A stretch of 64,000 nucleotides of DNA from Alphaproteobacteria bacterium (lineage in GTDB: Bacteria; Pseudomonadota; Alphaproteobacteria; UBA6615): NCBI GenBank assembly GCA_021774575.1, contig JAJFIX010000031.1, forward strand, positions 278,264 through 342,263, read 5' to 3'. The notes beneath the pieces were generated by a model. The model was not told where the DNA came from. It did not search any database and was given only the letters and a program-made list of their open reading frames with translations. The position numbers and the translations under genes are program-made. Positions 18,390-27,144 of the stretch are shown here, piece after piece. Position 1 is the first letter of the stretch. Every line of letters begins with the position of its first letter.

Positions 18390-18745
18390 CGAATTTATTT
18401 TTCCAGATCGCCAAACATCCACTCGAGACACTATATATCGCCATTATAGCCCGACGCACTACTACTTATTCACTTCTGACGGTGATTTCATATTGTCGCG
18501 CCGCTCGCTCAGCGCCTTCCCACCCATTTCCCACACATTCCCCATGGCCCTAATTTACCATTCGCACAATTACCTTGAAGACTTGGGATACCAAATGTTC
18601 GAAACATTTAGTTCTAAATGCTAAACCGAAATTAAAGAGCGAAGCCAATTAGATTTATTTTATAAGTATTGTTTATACTTGACATGCAAATAACCCCATG
18701 CGAGTCAATATTTATCGAACATTGAAATGCCAAAGGACCGAAGTC
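18390..18745. other. Divergent intergenic region between rpiB and the MucR-like gene
   Basis: No gene seen. It holds a perfect TATAAT on the minus strand (18448-18443) toward rpiB, a strongly A/T-rich stretch from about 18600, and a TTGACA at 18679-18684 toward the MucR-like gene with no clear -10 at proper spacing. Confidence 0.5.
18664..18680. promoter_or_regulatory. Inverted repeat in the MucR-like gene promoter region
   Basis: AAGTAT (18664-18669) and ATACTT (18675-18680) form an inverted repeat that touches a TTGACA box at 18679-18684. MucR-type regulators bind A/T-rich DNA and often control their own genes, so this is a candidate autoregulatory site; the assignment is inference. Confidence 0.35.
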
Positions 18746-19186
18746 ATGCCGGATAACGAAACAGAAAACACCAACAATAGCGAACTGCTGCAAATGACCG
18801 CGCAAGTTGCGTCAGCTTATTTGGGCAATAACTCGGTCCCGTCCGGGCAAATTTCGGAAGTCATTAAGTCAGTTCACGCGAGCCTTGTCGAAATCGGCGA
18901 CGGATCCGGCACGCGACAGCTCAATCAAAAACCAGCGGTTCCGATCAAGAAATCGATCACGCCGGACTATGTCATTTGCTTGGAAGACGGCAAAAAGCTG
19001 AAGATGCTGAAACGTCATTTGCGCACCACTTATAATTTGACGCCAGACGAATATCGCGCAAAGTGGGGCTTGCCGGCTGACTACCCAATGGTCGCCCCAA
19101 ATTACGCCAAACAGCGTTCACAGTTTGCTAAGAAAATCGGGCTTGGCCGCGGCAACCGGAAGACGAAGAAACGCAAATCTCGGTAA
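18746..19186 (+). CDS. Ros/MucR family transcriptional regulator lacking canonical zinc ligands
   Basis: Small DNA-binding regulator of 146 residues of the alphaproteobacterial Ros/MucR family, which controls exopolysaccharide, motility and cell-cycle genes in known species. The helical N-terminus is followed by the zinc-finger-like region around residues 79-115. Classical MucR has CxxC and two His ligands; here CLEDGKKLKMLKRHL keeps one Cys and one His, the second Cys is Asp, and the second His position reads TTYNLTP. The hallmark TPDEYRAKWGLPADYPMVAPNYA follows, then a basic tail. Known family members lacking zinc still fold and bind DNA. ATG at 18746 has AAAGGA 8 bases upstream. Transcribed alone. 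Confidence 0.93.
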   Translation: MPDNETENTNNSELLQMTAQVASAYLGNNSVPSGQISEVIKSVHASLVEIGDGSGTRQLNQKPAVPIKKSITPDYVICLEDGKKLKMLKRHLRTTYNLTPDEYRAKWGLPADYPMVAPNYAKQRSQFAKKIGLGRGNRKTKKRKSR

Positions 19187-19200
19187 AGTCAATTAAATCG

Positions 19201-19227
19201 GGGGGTCAATTCATGTGACCCCCTTTT
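19201..19227 (+). terminator. Intrinsic terminator after the MucR-like gene
   Basis: Stem GGGGGTCA (19201-19208) pairs with TGACCCCC (19216-19223) around a 7-base loop and is followed by TTTT. It lies 15 bases after the stop and just before the end of the convergent binding-protein gene. Confidence 0.8.
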
Positions 19228-19239
19228 CAATTGCGAATA

Positions 19240-20469
19240 CTAATTACCAATTATTTTCACTATCTCAATCGACCCATTGCGAAATACCCAGTGGGCGAAA
19301 GATCCGTCGACATCACCCGCATTATCAAAATTTTGGCGACCAGCTGCGCCTTCGTAATTAATATCTGCACCGGCGGCGATTAACTCTTTAGCCCGCGCAA
19401 ATTCACTCGGCCGAACAATTTCACCAGGAGGATTGGCGACAACGCGCAAGGCATTGCGCACAGCGCTCGGCTCTGCAGACCCGGCAGACTCAATTGCCAG
19501 GGCAAGCAGAATTGCCGCGTCATATGCATTTCCGACAAATGGCTGATCTTCGGGAAATTCCCCATATGCGATTTCGTATTGATTTTTATAAAGCGCATAA
19601 TTTTCGCTGTCGGACCCCTCCGGCGCCGTGCCGAATGAAGTTTCAAGATATTCTTGTCCAATTGCTTGGACGACTTCATTTGCTTTCATGCCATCGGCAA
19701 ATATAAAGTTTTTAAAATAACTGCCGTCGATTGATTTTTGCAATATTGGAATGCCTTCTTCCAAATGCGATATCAACACCAAGGTGTCTGAAATTCCGCC
19801 AATTGCCGCCTGCTCAATTTCCGCAGTATATATTGGTTGACCCGGCTCATAGCCGACAATCGCAGTGACGATACCGTCGAAGTTAAGCGAAAAAATTTCC
19901 GCCAAACTGCGCCCGTAATCATCGTTGCGGAAAAGAATAGCAACGGTTTCAACCCCTTGATCCTCCGCCAACTGGGCCAGTAATTTGCCCTGGATTTCGT
20001 CATGCGGGGTGGTGCGGAACAGAAAATCATCGTCGGCAAGGTCGGATAAAATTGGCGACGTCGAAGAAGGAGAGATCAAAGAAACGCCGGTAAATTTCGC
20101 CACGGACTGGGCAACCGGTATGGTAACACTGCTGGCCATTGCGCCAACAATACCCGAAACTCCATCGATATTCGTCAACGATTGGGCCGCCATAACACCG
20201 GCCTGGGGGTTCGTCTCGGTGTCCGCCGTTACCAATTCGAGCCGGCCATTAAGGACACCGCCCGCATCATTTACCTCCCTAATCGCAAGTTCAACGCCAA
20301 TGAGGCTGGCCTGCCCAAAGGCACTCAAGCTGCCCGTTAACGGTAATAGCCCGCCAATTCTCGCCGTTACCGGCAATTCCGCAGAAGGACCAAAGAAACG
20401 CCAAGCAGCGGCACCACTCAGTCCGATTAACACCACAACACCAGCTAAGATCGTTATCTTTCGCATCAT
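19240..20469 (-). CDS. ABC transporter substrate-binding protein (LivJ-like, periplasmic)
   Basis: Type-1 periplasmic binding fold of the branched-chain amino acid/amide family, 409 residues. An N-terminal hydrophobic segment (ITILAGVVVLIGLSGAAAW) acts as signal peptide or anchor; there is no lipobox Cys. The mature part begins IGGLLPLTGSLSAFG and has the usual LISPSSTSP ligand loop. ATG at 20469 (MMRKITIL) is chosen with AAGGGCG upstream. It is divergent from a second, related binding protein at 20849, and both flank the livGFHM operon, so they may feed one permease with different ligands. The ligand cannot be deduced. Confidence 0.9.
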   Translation of the reverse strand: MMRKITILAGVVVLIGLSGAAAWRFFGPSAELPVTARIGGLLPLTGSLSAFGQASLIGVELAIREVNDAGGVLNGRLELVTADTETNPQAGVMAAQSLTNIDGVSGIVGAMASSVTIPVAQSVAKFTGVSLISPSSTSPILSDLADDDFLFRTTPHDEIQGKLLAQLAEDQGVETVAILFRNDDYGRSLAEIFSLNFDGIVTAIVGYEPGQPIYTAEIEQAAIGGISDTLVLISHLEEGIPILQKSIDGSYFKNFIFADGMKANEVVQAIGQEYLETSFGTAPEGSDSENYALYKNQYEIAYGEFPEDQPFVGNAYDAAILLALAIESAGSAEPSAVRNALRVVANPPGEIVRPSEFARAKELIAAGADINYEGAAGRQNFDNAGDVDGSFAHWVFRNGSIEIVKIIGN

Positions 20470-20848
20470 CGATCGGCGCCCTTTGTTCGCAGACAGCCCC
20501 ACCCGGATATGTGATTCCTATCACATTCGCTAGACCGCCCGCCATAGAGGCATCAAGTCCCTGGGGATCAAATTTGCTAGGCCATAACCTAGGACTAGTA
20601 CATATATGCCCGAAATTTTGGCAATGTTACCTTGCCTGTCAGTGAAAACCATAGCCCATCCTTTCCCAAAACACTTGCATCGGTAAAATTGGCTGCCGGT
20701 CTGGATATAAATTATGTTTCGGCCTAATCGAGCGCTTGTGCATAAGGGGGGGCTTAAAGAGCACATAATAATGCCTTATTATTGTGACACCAACTCTGAT
20801 ACCCATATTCGGGACAACAATAACAATATCTTCAATTGGAGGAATGCT
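20470..20848. other. Divergent intergenic region between two binding-protein genes
   Basis: No convincing gene. The region is A/T-rich toward the right gene, ends with a strong GGAGG ribosome site (20838-20842), and should carry both promoters; I see no consensus pair that I would defend. Confidence 0.4.
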
Positions 20849-22042
20849 ATGAAAATCTCTGTTAATCTTGTTGCACTCGGTCTGGCGAGTGCGATGCTGC
20901 TTCCGGCAGCCGCGAGCGCAGCCGAAATTAAAATCGGCGTTATCCTCGGTTTCACCGGACCGATCGAATCTTTGACACCTGAAATGGCCGCGTCGGCCGA
21001 ACTGGCTTTCAAGGAAGCTTCCGATTCGGGTTTGCTGCTTGGTGGTGACACGATCACGCCGGTCCGTGCCGATTCAACCTGTATCGATAGTGCAGCTGCA
21101 ACAGCCGCAGTCGAACGCCTGGTGACATCCGACGGCATTGCCGCTCTTTTCGGACCCGATTGCTCGGGCGTTACCATTGCTGTGACAAATAACGTCGCAG
21201 TGCCAAATGGCCTGACGGTTATATCTCCCTCGGCCACATCGCCGGCGCTTACCACCATTGACGACAATGGGTTGTTCTTCCGCACTGCCCCGTCCGATGC
21301 ACGCCAAGGCGAAATCCTGGCTCAAATCGTCAAAGAACGCGGTATTGATGAAGTCGCCGTGACCTTCACCAATAACGATTATGGCAAAGGTCTCTCCGAA
21401 TCCTTCGGGTCAGCCTTTAGCGCCCTCGGCGGCAATGTGATCTTTGAAGCACCGCACGAAGATGGCAAGGCAGATTATTCGGCCGAAGTCGGCGCCCTTT
21501 CCGCATCCGGCGCCGATGAGCTGGTCGTATTCGGCTATGTCGATCAAGGCGGGCGCGGCATCATCCAGTCTTCACTGGACGCTGGCGCTTTTGACCGCTT
21601 CATTTTCGCCGACGGTATGGTTGGCGACGCACTGACCACGGTTGATGGCGACCTGTCCGGTTCATTTGGCACATTGCCGGGCACCGACTCCCAGGGTGCC
21701 GCGACTTTCCTTGATGTTGCAGCTGCTGGTGGTGTCGATGGCGCTGGCCCGTTCCGTGGCGAGTCCTACGATGCCGGCGCATTACTCGCACTGGCGATCC
21801 AAGCGGCCGGATCCGCTGATCGCGAGGGAATTTCCGCCAACATCATGAATGTCGCCAATGCCCCGGGTGTTGAAATTTTCCCAGGTGAGCTAGCTAAAGG
21901 CCTGCAAATTCTGGCCGACGGCGGTGAGATCAACTACCAAGGCGCCAGCGATGTCGAGTTTGGTGAAGTCGGCGAAGCTGCCGGCTCCTACAAAGAGCTC
22001 GAAATTCAGGGTGATAGCTTTGAGACAATTAGTGTCCGTTAG
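20849..22042 (+). CDS. ABC transporter substrate-binding protein (branched-chain amino acid type)
   Basis: Second LivJ-like binding protein, 397 residues, with a clear Sec signal peptide (MKISVNLVALGLASAMLLP, cleavage after ASA about residue 23). The mature protein starts AEIKIGVILGFTGPIESL and contains VISPSATSPALTTI, the ligand-binding loop. ATG at 20849 has GGAGG 6 bases upstream, which excludes the longer open frame from 20714. It carries its own promoter region and its own strong terminator, and lies just upstream of the convergent livMHFG genes. Likely the main, highly expressed binding protein of that system; the ligand (amino acid, amide or other small carboxylate) is not known. Confidence 0.93.
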   Translation: MKISVNLVALGLASAMLLPAAASAAEIKIGVILGFTGPIESLTPEMAASAELAFKEASDSGLLLGGDTITPVRADSTCIDSAAATAAVERLVTSDGIAALFGPDCSGVTIAVTNNVAVPNGLTVISPSATSPALTTIDDNGLFFRTAPSDARQGEILAQIVKERGIDEVAVTFTNNDYGKGLSESFGSAFSALGGNVIFEAPHEDGKADYSAEVGALSASGADELVVFGYVDQGGRGIIQSSLDAGAFDRFIFADGMVGDALTTVDGDLSGSFGTLPGTDSQGAATFLDVAAAGGVDGAGPFRGESYDAGALLALAIQAAGSADREGISANIMNVANAPGVEIFPGELAKGLQILADGGEINYQGASDVEFGEVGEAAGSYKELEIQGDSFETISVR

Positions 22043-22066
22043 AGTTTAATACAACTCAAACCGAAG

Positions 22067-22098
22067 AGGCCCGGCAGCACTGCTGCCGGGCCTTTTTT
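22067..22098 (+). terminator. Strong intrinsic terminator
   Basis: A 12-bp G/C-rich stem (22067-22078 with 22082-22093, 3-base loop) followed by six T residues ends the binding-protein gene. It lies between convergent genes. Confidence 0.92.
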
Positions 22099-22103
22099 GT
22101 GCC

Positions 22104-23477
22104 TCAACGAATATGACGAACATATTCCGGCAATATTCCGCGCGGACTAAATCTGAGAACCATGATCAAGGTCAACCCCATCAGCAGTTGACGCATATGG
22201 GGTGCCGCATCAATCATTCGTTGGGCGATGGCACTGCCATCTCCAAGCACCGCTATGGCATGACCAAGGACCCAAAGAGATGCCGGCTCGGCCTCGATCC
22301 AGAAAAACCAAATGAGGAAACCACCCAGTACTGCGCCAAGGTTATTGCCGCTCCCCCCGATAATCACCATCACCCAAATCAAAAAAGAATATCGCAGGGG
22401 ATTATAGGAACCGGGGGTAAATTGCCCATCGATAGTGGTCAGCATGGCCCCCGCGACACCAATTATTGCCGAGCCAAGGATAAAAATTTGGCGGTGCCGG
22501 AAGATAACATTCTTGCCCATGGCGCTCGCGGCATCTTCCCGGTCCCGAATGGCCCGCATCATTCGGCCCCAAGGTGAATTGAGGGCCCGCACACTCAGCC
22601 CCAGAACGATCAGCAGAACCGTCCCAAACAGGCCCATATAGCAAAGTTTCACAAAAATACTCGACCCACTAATAATAAACTGGGCCAGAATATCTTGCCG
22701 CTCGGCAGCGCTCGCAGCAGATGAGAGCGCCCCCGCATGAAGGCGCTCGATAGCTGCGATAAACCAGTCGCTCGATTGCAACTCAACTTCATATGGAACC
22801 GGGCGTTTCAACCCCGATACATTTTTGGGCCCACGGGTCAGCCAATCTTCGTTTTTCAGCAGAGCGACAACGATTTCCGAAATACCCAGGGTCGCAATGG
22901 CAAAATAATCAGCCCGCAACCCCAGTGCGATCCTACCAATCAGCCATGCGACACCGGCGGCAAACAAACCACCGACAACCCAGGAAAAAATAATTGGCAT
23001 TCCGAGGCCGCCAAGGAACCCTGTGCGAACCGGATCAACAGATTCGATGGCACGGACAGCGTCTGAGAAAAAACCACGAAACGACCAATACCCAATGAGT
23101 ATGACGCCCAGCATGACTAGCCGGCGCGCATTTCCCGCCGCCATCCGCCGATGCACAATATACCCCACCGCCACTGTTAGGGCGAATAACCCCAGGGCAA
23201 TTAAAAGATTACCGCCGCCGGCGGACCATGCCTCTTCAACCGGCGCATGAGAGACCAAAATCGCAGCAACCCCACCCAACGCCGCAAAGCCCATTACACC
23301 AGCATTAAATAGCCCGGCATATCCCCATTGAAGATTGAGCCCCAGGGCCATAACTGCTGAAACCAGGCACAAATTTATAATCACCAGAGCGACCGACCAT
23401 GACTGGCCGAAACCGACGAACAGCAACAATGCCGCCAATATGGAAAACGCGAAAATAGTTCGCTGGCGATGGGTCAT
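22104..23477 (-). CDS. livM: Branched-chain amino acid ABC transporter permease LivM
   Basis: Inner-membrane permease of 457 residues, longer than typical LivM (about 300-420) because of extra loops (for example RLHAGALSSAASAAERQD). Family segments include ALGLNLQWGYAGLFNAGVMGF near the N-terminus, RADYFAIATLGISEI, and RDREDAASAMGKN, the coupling helix that contacts the ATPases. Near the C-terminus, GGSGNNLGAVLGGFL is also typical. Its start overlaps the livH stop (ATGA), so it is the last gene of livG-livF-livH-livM. Confidence 0.94.
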   Translation of the reverse strand: MTHRQRTIFAFSILAALLLFVGFGQSWSVALVIINLCLVSAVMALGLNLQWGYAGLFNAGVMGFAALGGVAAILVSHAPVEEAWSAGGGNLLIALGLFALTVAVGYIVHRRMAAGNARRLVMLGVILIGYWSFRGFFSDAVRAIESVDPVRTGFLGGLGMPIIFSWVVGGLFAAGVAWLIGRIALGLRADYFAIATLGISEIVVALLKNEDWLTRGPKNVSGLKRPVPYEVELQSSDWFIAAIERLHAGALSSAASAAERQDILAQFIISGSSIFVKLCYMGLFGTVLLIVLGLSVRALNSPWGRMMRAIRDREDAASAMGKNVIFRHRQIFILGSAIIGVAGAMLTTIDGQFTPGSYNPLRYSFLIWVMVIIGGSGNNLGAVLGGFLIWFFWIEAEPASLWVLGHAIAVLGDGSAIAQRMIDAAPHMRQLLMGLTLIMVLRFSPRGILPEYVRHIR

Positions 23478-24487
23478 AGCACTTTGCCTCTGAATATGCC
23501 CGTGGGCCGGACGAGTAGGACAACCACCAAGAGAACGAAAGAAACGGCAAATTTATATTCCGTTGGCAGGACCTGCGCCATGCCAGTGGGCTCCAGGCTT
23601 TCTGGCATGACGTAAATGAGAAATTTTCGATAAACATAGGTCGAGGCAATTTCCGAAAAGGCGACAATATAGCCGCCCACGATCGCCCCAATCGGTTGAC
23701 CAATACCCCCGACGATAGCTGCGGCGAATATCGGCAGAAGCAGTTGAAAATAGATGAACGGCTTAAAACTCTTATCCAGGCCATAAAGGACCCCGGCAAT
23801 GGTAGCCAGCGACGCCGCAATTATCCATGTGACCATGACCACCCGGTCCGGGTTTATGCCGGAAAATAGCGCTAGGTTTTCATTGTCAGAATAGGCCCGC
23901 ATCGCTTTACCGGTGCGGGTACGTTGCAGAAACCAAAACAATGCGGCAACGACCAGTACCGCAAGAGCAATTGTTAAACCCTGGGTGACTTTAAAGGACA
24001 ACCCCTCACTCAAACCGGTCATTTGTTTAAAGTCATTGGCGTGAATGATGAATTTTTGGCCATCGGAAAACAACTGATCCTCGGTTCCGATGAGTATTCT
24101 AACCAAACCGTTCAACACGAACATGACCCCTACCGAGGCAACAATATAGACCACCGGCACAGCCTTTATCCGTCGATAATACCGATAAACGAGGCGATCC
24201 GTTAGCAGGGCGAATAATGCGGTGATGACGATAGCGGCAGGCAGCGCCAAAAGAGCCGTGGGCAAAGGCCCGAACGATACCCCCAGAGATTGCAGCCACC
24301 AGGTTAAAAAAATTGTGACCATCGTCCCAAAGGCCATCAGATCGCCATGGGCGAAATTGGCAAAACGCAGAATTCCAAAAACCAAGGTGACGCCAAGCGC
24401 GCCGAGCGCCAGCTGCGACCCATAAGACAGGGCTGGAATGATGACAAAATTTGAGAGGAGAATAATTGCGTTTAGGAACTCAGTCAT
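23474..24487 (-). CDS. livH: Branched-chain amino acid ABC transporter permease LivH
   Basis: Partner permease of LivM, 337 residues, multiple membrane segments. The N-terminal signature GALGVTLVFGILRFANFAHGD is diagnostic of LivH. The coupling-helix region reads TRTGKAMRAYSDNENLALFSGIN, and GGIGQPIGAIVGGY lies near the end. The start at 24487 (MTEFLNAIILL) follows a G-rich ribosome site (AAGGGGGGCAG) and lies 10 bases after the livF stop; the longer open frame to 24574 would overlap livF. Confidence 0.95.
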   Translation of the reverse strand: MTEFLNAIILLSNFVIIPALSYGSQLALGALGVTLVFGILRFANFAHGDLMAFGTMVTIFLTWWLQSLGVSFGPLPTALLALPAAIVITALFALLTDRLVYRYYRRIKAVPVVYIVASVGVMFVLNGLVRILIGTEDQLFSDGQKFIIHANDFKQMTGLSEGLSFKVTQGLTIALAVLVVAALFWFLQRTRTGKAMRAYSDNENLALFSGINPDRVVMVTWIIAASLATIAGVLYGLDKSFKPFIYFQLLLPIFAAAIVGGIGQPIGAIVGGYIVAFSEIASTYVYRKFLIYVMPESLEPTGMAQVLPTEYKFAVSFVLLVVVLLVRPTGIFRGKVL

Positions 24488-24497
24488 CTGCCCCCCT

Positions 24498-25202
24498 TCA
24501 ACCACCAAGAAATGAGCGACGGACATCGGGATTAGCAAGCAAGGCGTCTCCGGTGTCGGTAAACCGGTTCTCACCGGTAACTAAAACGAAGCCACGATCG
24601 GCAACATTTAACGCCTGTCGCGCATTTTGTTCGACCATCAAAACCGCGATTCCAGCCTTTTTAATTTCCACGATACGGTCGAAAAGTTCATCCATCACAA
24701 TCGGCGAGACCCCCGCCGTCGGTTCGTCCAACATCAAGACGGTCGGGTCGGTCATAAGGGCGCGACCAACAGCGACTTGCTGACGTTGTCCGCCGGAAAG
24801 CTCGCCCGCCGCTTGATTTCGTTTTTCCGCAAGAATGGGAAACAAGGAATAAATCTGGTCCATTGTTTCCATATAATTGTCGCGGCGCAAATAGGCGCCC
24901 ATTTCCAAATTTTCCTGCACGGTCATACTGGCAAAGACGTTATTTGTCTGCGGAACGAAGGCCATTCCTTCTTTGACCCGATCCTGGGGAGAAAGGTCCG
25001 ATATATCCCTTCCGTCCAACAAGACTTTTCCCTCACTCAAATTCAACATGCCGAGCAGCGCGTTCATTGCGGTGGATTTCCCGGCACCATTGGGACCGAC
25101 AATGACCGCAATTTCACCCCGGTCGACGTCGATGCTACAGCCCTGAAGGATGTCAGCGCCCCCATAACCGCCGCGTAAATTCTCTCCGCTCAAATAACTC
25201 AT
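24498..25202 (-). CDS. livF: ABC transporter ATP-binding protein LivF
   Basis: Cytoplasmic ATPase of 234 residues that energises the LivHM channel. Walker A is GPNGAGKST (about residue 36), the Q-loop is FVPQTNN, the signature is LSGGQRQQ, Walker B is VLMLDEPTAG and the switch His position is replaced by Glu-Gln in MVEQNA, as is normal for LivF. Its start overlaps the livG stop by ATGA. The length and C-terminus (FTDTGDALLANPDVRRSFLGG, in two parts) are typical. Confidence 0.95.
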   Translation of the reverse strand: MSYLSGENLRGGYGGADILQGCSIDVDRGEIAVIVGPNGAGKSTAMNALLGMLNLSEGKVLLDGRDISDLSPQDRVKEGMAFVPQTNNVFASMTVQENLEMGAYLRRDNYMETMDQIYSLFPILAEKRNQAAGELSGGQRQQVAVGRALMTDPTVLMLDEPTAGVSPIVMDELFDRIVEIKKAGIAVLMVEQNARQALNVADRGFVLVTGENRFTDTGDALLANPDVRRSFLGG

Positions 25203-25984
25203 GAGGCTTCAGGTCCGGTTTTATTCTTCATTCCGCGTCCTAGATATGCCTCGATAACATCCTCATTATTCCTAATTTCCTCAGCGCTACCCTGGGCGAG
25301 CACACTACCATCGGCCATCACGATGACCGGATCACAAAGTCGGCCGATAAAATCCATGTCATGTTCGATCATGCAGAACGTGTAGCCATGTTCCTGGTTT
25401 AGTCGCAAAATGGCGTCACCAAGAGAGTTGAGCAACGTTCTATTAACCCCGGCGCCGACTTCATCGAGCAAAACTACCTTGGCGTCGGTCATCATCGTTC
25501 GGCCAAGTTCCAGCAGCTTTCTTTGACCACCCGACAACTTGCCTGCCTCTTCCTGGGCGACATGGGTCAGTCCCAGAAATTCAACGACCTCTTCAGCCTT
25601 TTGATGATTGGCTTTTTCCTGCTGGCGGATTTTCGGCGACCTCAGTAGCGCACTAATTAATCGCTCACCGGCTTGCGCCGGTGGCACCATCATCAGGTTT
25701 TCCATAACCGTCAATGTCGGAAACTCGTGAGCAATCTGGAAAGTTCGCAAGAGGCCTTTTTGAAATAATTCGTGGGGCTTACGCCCGGTCACATCCTCGT
25801 CATCCAGCAGTATTTTGCCTGAAGTCGGTTCCAGGTTGCCGGCGATTACATTGAATAAAGTTGTTTTTCCAGCACCGTTCGGCCCGATCAACCCGGTTAT
25901 CGTCCCGGCCTCAATAGTCAGACAAGCACTATCAACCGCGCGTACACCGCCAAACGTCTTGGTTACATCCAAAACCTTGATCAT
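25199..25984 (-). CDS. livG: ABC transporter ATP-binding protein LivG
   Basis: Second ATPase of the Liv transporter, 261 residues. Walker A is GPNGAGKTTLFN (about residue 35), signature LSGGQRKLLELGR, Walker B KVVLLDEVGAG and the switch IEHDMDFI. LivG is usually LDEPxAG in Walker B; here Pro is replaced by Val (LDEVGAGVN), a minor variation. It is the first gene of the operon, starting about 250 bases from the divergent hypothetical gene, so the operon promoter should lie in 25985-26230. Confidence 0.94.
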   Translation of the reverse strand: MIKVLDVTKTFGGVRAVDSACLTIEAGTITGLIGPNGAGKTTLFNVIAGNLEPTSGKILLDDEDVTGRKPHELFQKGLLRTFQIAHEFPTLTVMENLMMVPPAQAGERLISALLRSPKIRQQEKANHQKAEEVVEFLGLTHVAQEEAGKLSGGQRKLLELGRTMMTDAKVVLLDEVGAGVNRTLLNSLGDAILRLNQEHGYTFCMIEHDMDFIGRLCDPVIVMADGSVLAQGSAEEIRNNEDVIEAYLGRGMKNKTGPEAS

Positions 25985-26231
25985 CGACCGGTGCTCGAAT
26001 GGTTAGGGCTGAGACAGGTTTGCGTCACGGTTACTCACTAATACTTTGGGAGGCGTCATGGAGGAATTAGTTTAACGGCGGAGATATAAGCATTCTAACG
26101 GGATTGGACCAGATCCGGCCACAACGAAATTATCGCCAACGAATAATTGCCGGGCAAAGCCCCACCTTATTGTTCACGTCAATGTGGCTTGTTCCATTTT
26201 GGTTTTTGCGGCTATTTCTCTGACCATCACC

Positions 26232-26930
26232 ATGAAACATAAACGCACAGTCAAATATATACTCATTACCGCACTTGCCGTTGGATGCGGGCTGGCAATC
26301 TACGCCCTAGTACCACCACGCGGGTCAGGTCCGGATGCGGCTCTGACTGCTGCGCTAATCGCGTTGGAAAGCGCGACAACTGCTGAACTCACCGAGCTAA
26401 CGGCCGAGTTAGGCACACCAATGTTAAAAGTTATTGTGCCAACCGCTCTTGCCCATGACGGCTGGTTGCTTCGGCAAGCCAATATCAACGCAATCAACCG
26501 GGCACGCCGGGAGGCCCAAATCCCAGCATCTGCTGCTGCTATTTTAAATCACGAACGCCAAGAGGTCGAAGCGCTCATCGCTCAATCGAGAAACTTTGAA
26601 ACAGAAAATAAAGGGCAGGCGCTAATTTTCCTCAATGACGTCCAAGGGACCTATTTCAACCATATTGAACAATCATATTCGGCTCGGATCGGTTATTTAC
26701 TGGCAATCGGCGAGCTGGCGGCCAATCTCAATACGGTCGTCGGTTATTTTCGAGTCGAAGATGACACCCTGATTTTTGAGCAATCCAGCCTCCAATTTAC
26801 TTATATGAATAATCTTAACGCCATTGAAGCCCAGGCCAGTGAAATGGAGAATCTTGCACAACATCTGCAAGATTTGGCCCTTACACGCAGCGCCTACCCG
26901 GCCCGCATAACCGCCATCTTGGCCGAGTGA
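26232..26930 (+). CDS. Hypothetical membrane-anchored helical protein
   Basis: I do not recognise this gene. It would encode 232 residues with one N-terminal membrane segment (YILITALAVGCGLAIYALV) after a basic start (MKHKRTVK), then a mostly helical, soluble domain rich in Ala, Glu and Leu that would face the periplasm. Heptad-like patterns occur at about 100-150 and 195-225. The frame is also open from a GTG at 26184; neither start has a clear ribosome site. It lies between livG and the Tad locus, transcribed toward the TadD-like gene, but no functional link is evident. Confidence 0.6.
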   Translation: MKHKRTVKYILITALAVGCGLAIYALVPPRGSGPDAALTAALIALESATTAELTELTAELGTPMLKVIVPTALAHDGWLLRQANINAINRARREAQIPASAAAILNHERQEVEALIAQSRNFETENKGQALIFLNDVQGTYFNHIEQSYSARIGYLLAIGELAANLNTVVGYFRVEDDTLIFEQSSLQFTYMNNLNAIEAQASEMENLAQHLQDLALTRSAYPARITAILAE

Positions 26931-27144
26931 CCCGGGAAAAGGCGATAAATCCCATAACAATCAAATAAGGCGATATTTTTCAATTCGATATGGGCTTTTA
27001 TTTTGCCAAATCGGAGACCATTCCGGTATTTACAAAAGTCTAATCATTTTCAATGATGATCTATTATCTTTTTAGGGTTTTTACGCCCGATATGCGTAGG
27101 TAACGCAATCTGAGCGAATTTGAACACTTTCGGGAGCTTTTGAG

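Noticed and set aside
18346-18624. Plus-strand frame between rpiB and the MucR-like gene
   Set aside because: It starts inside rpiB on the opposite strand and has low-complexity translation; more likely promoter DNA.
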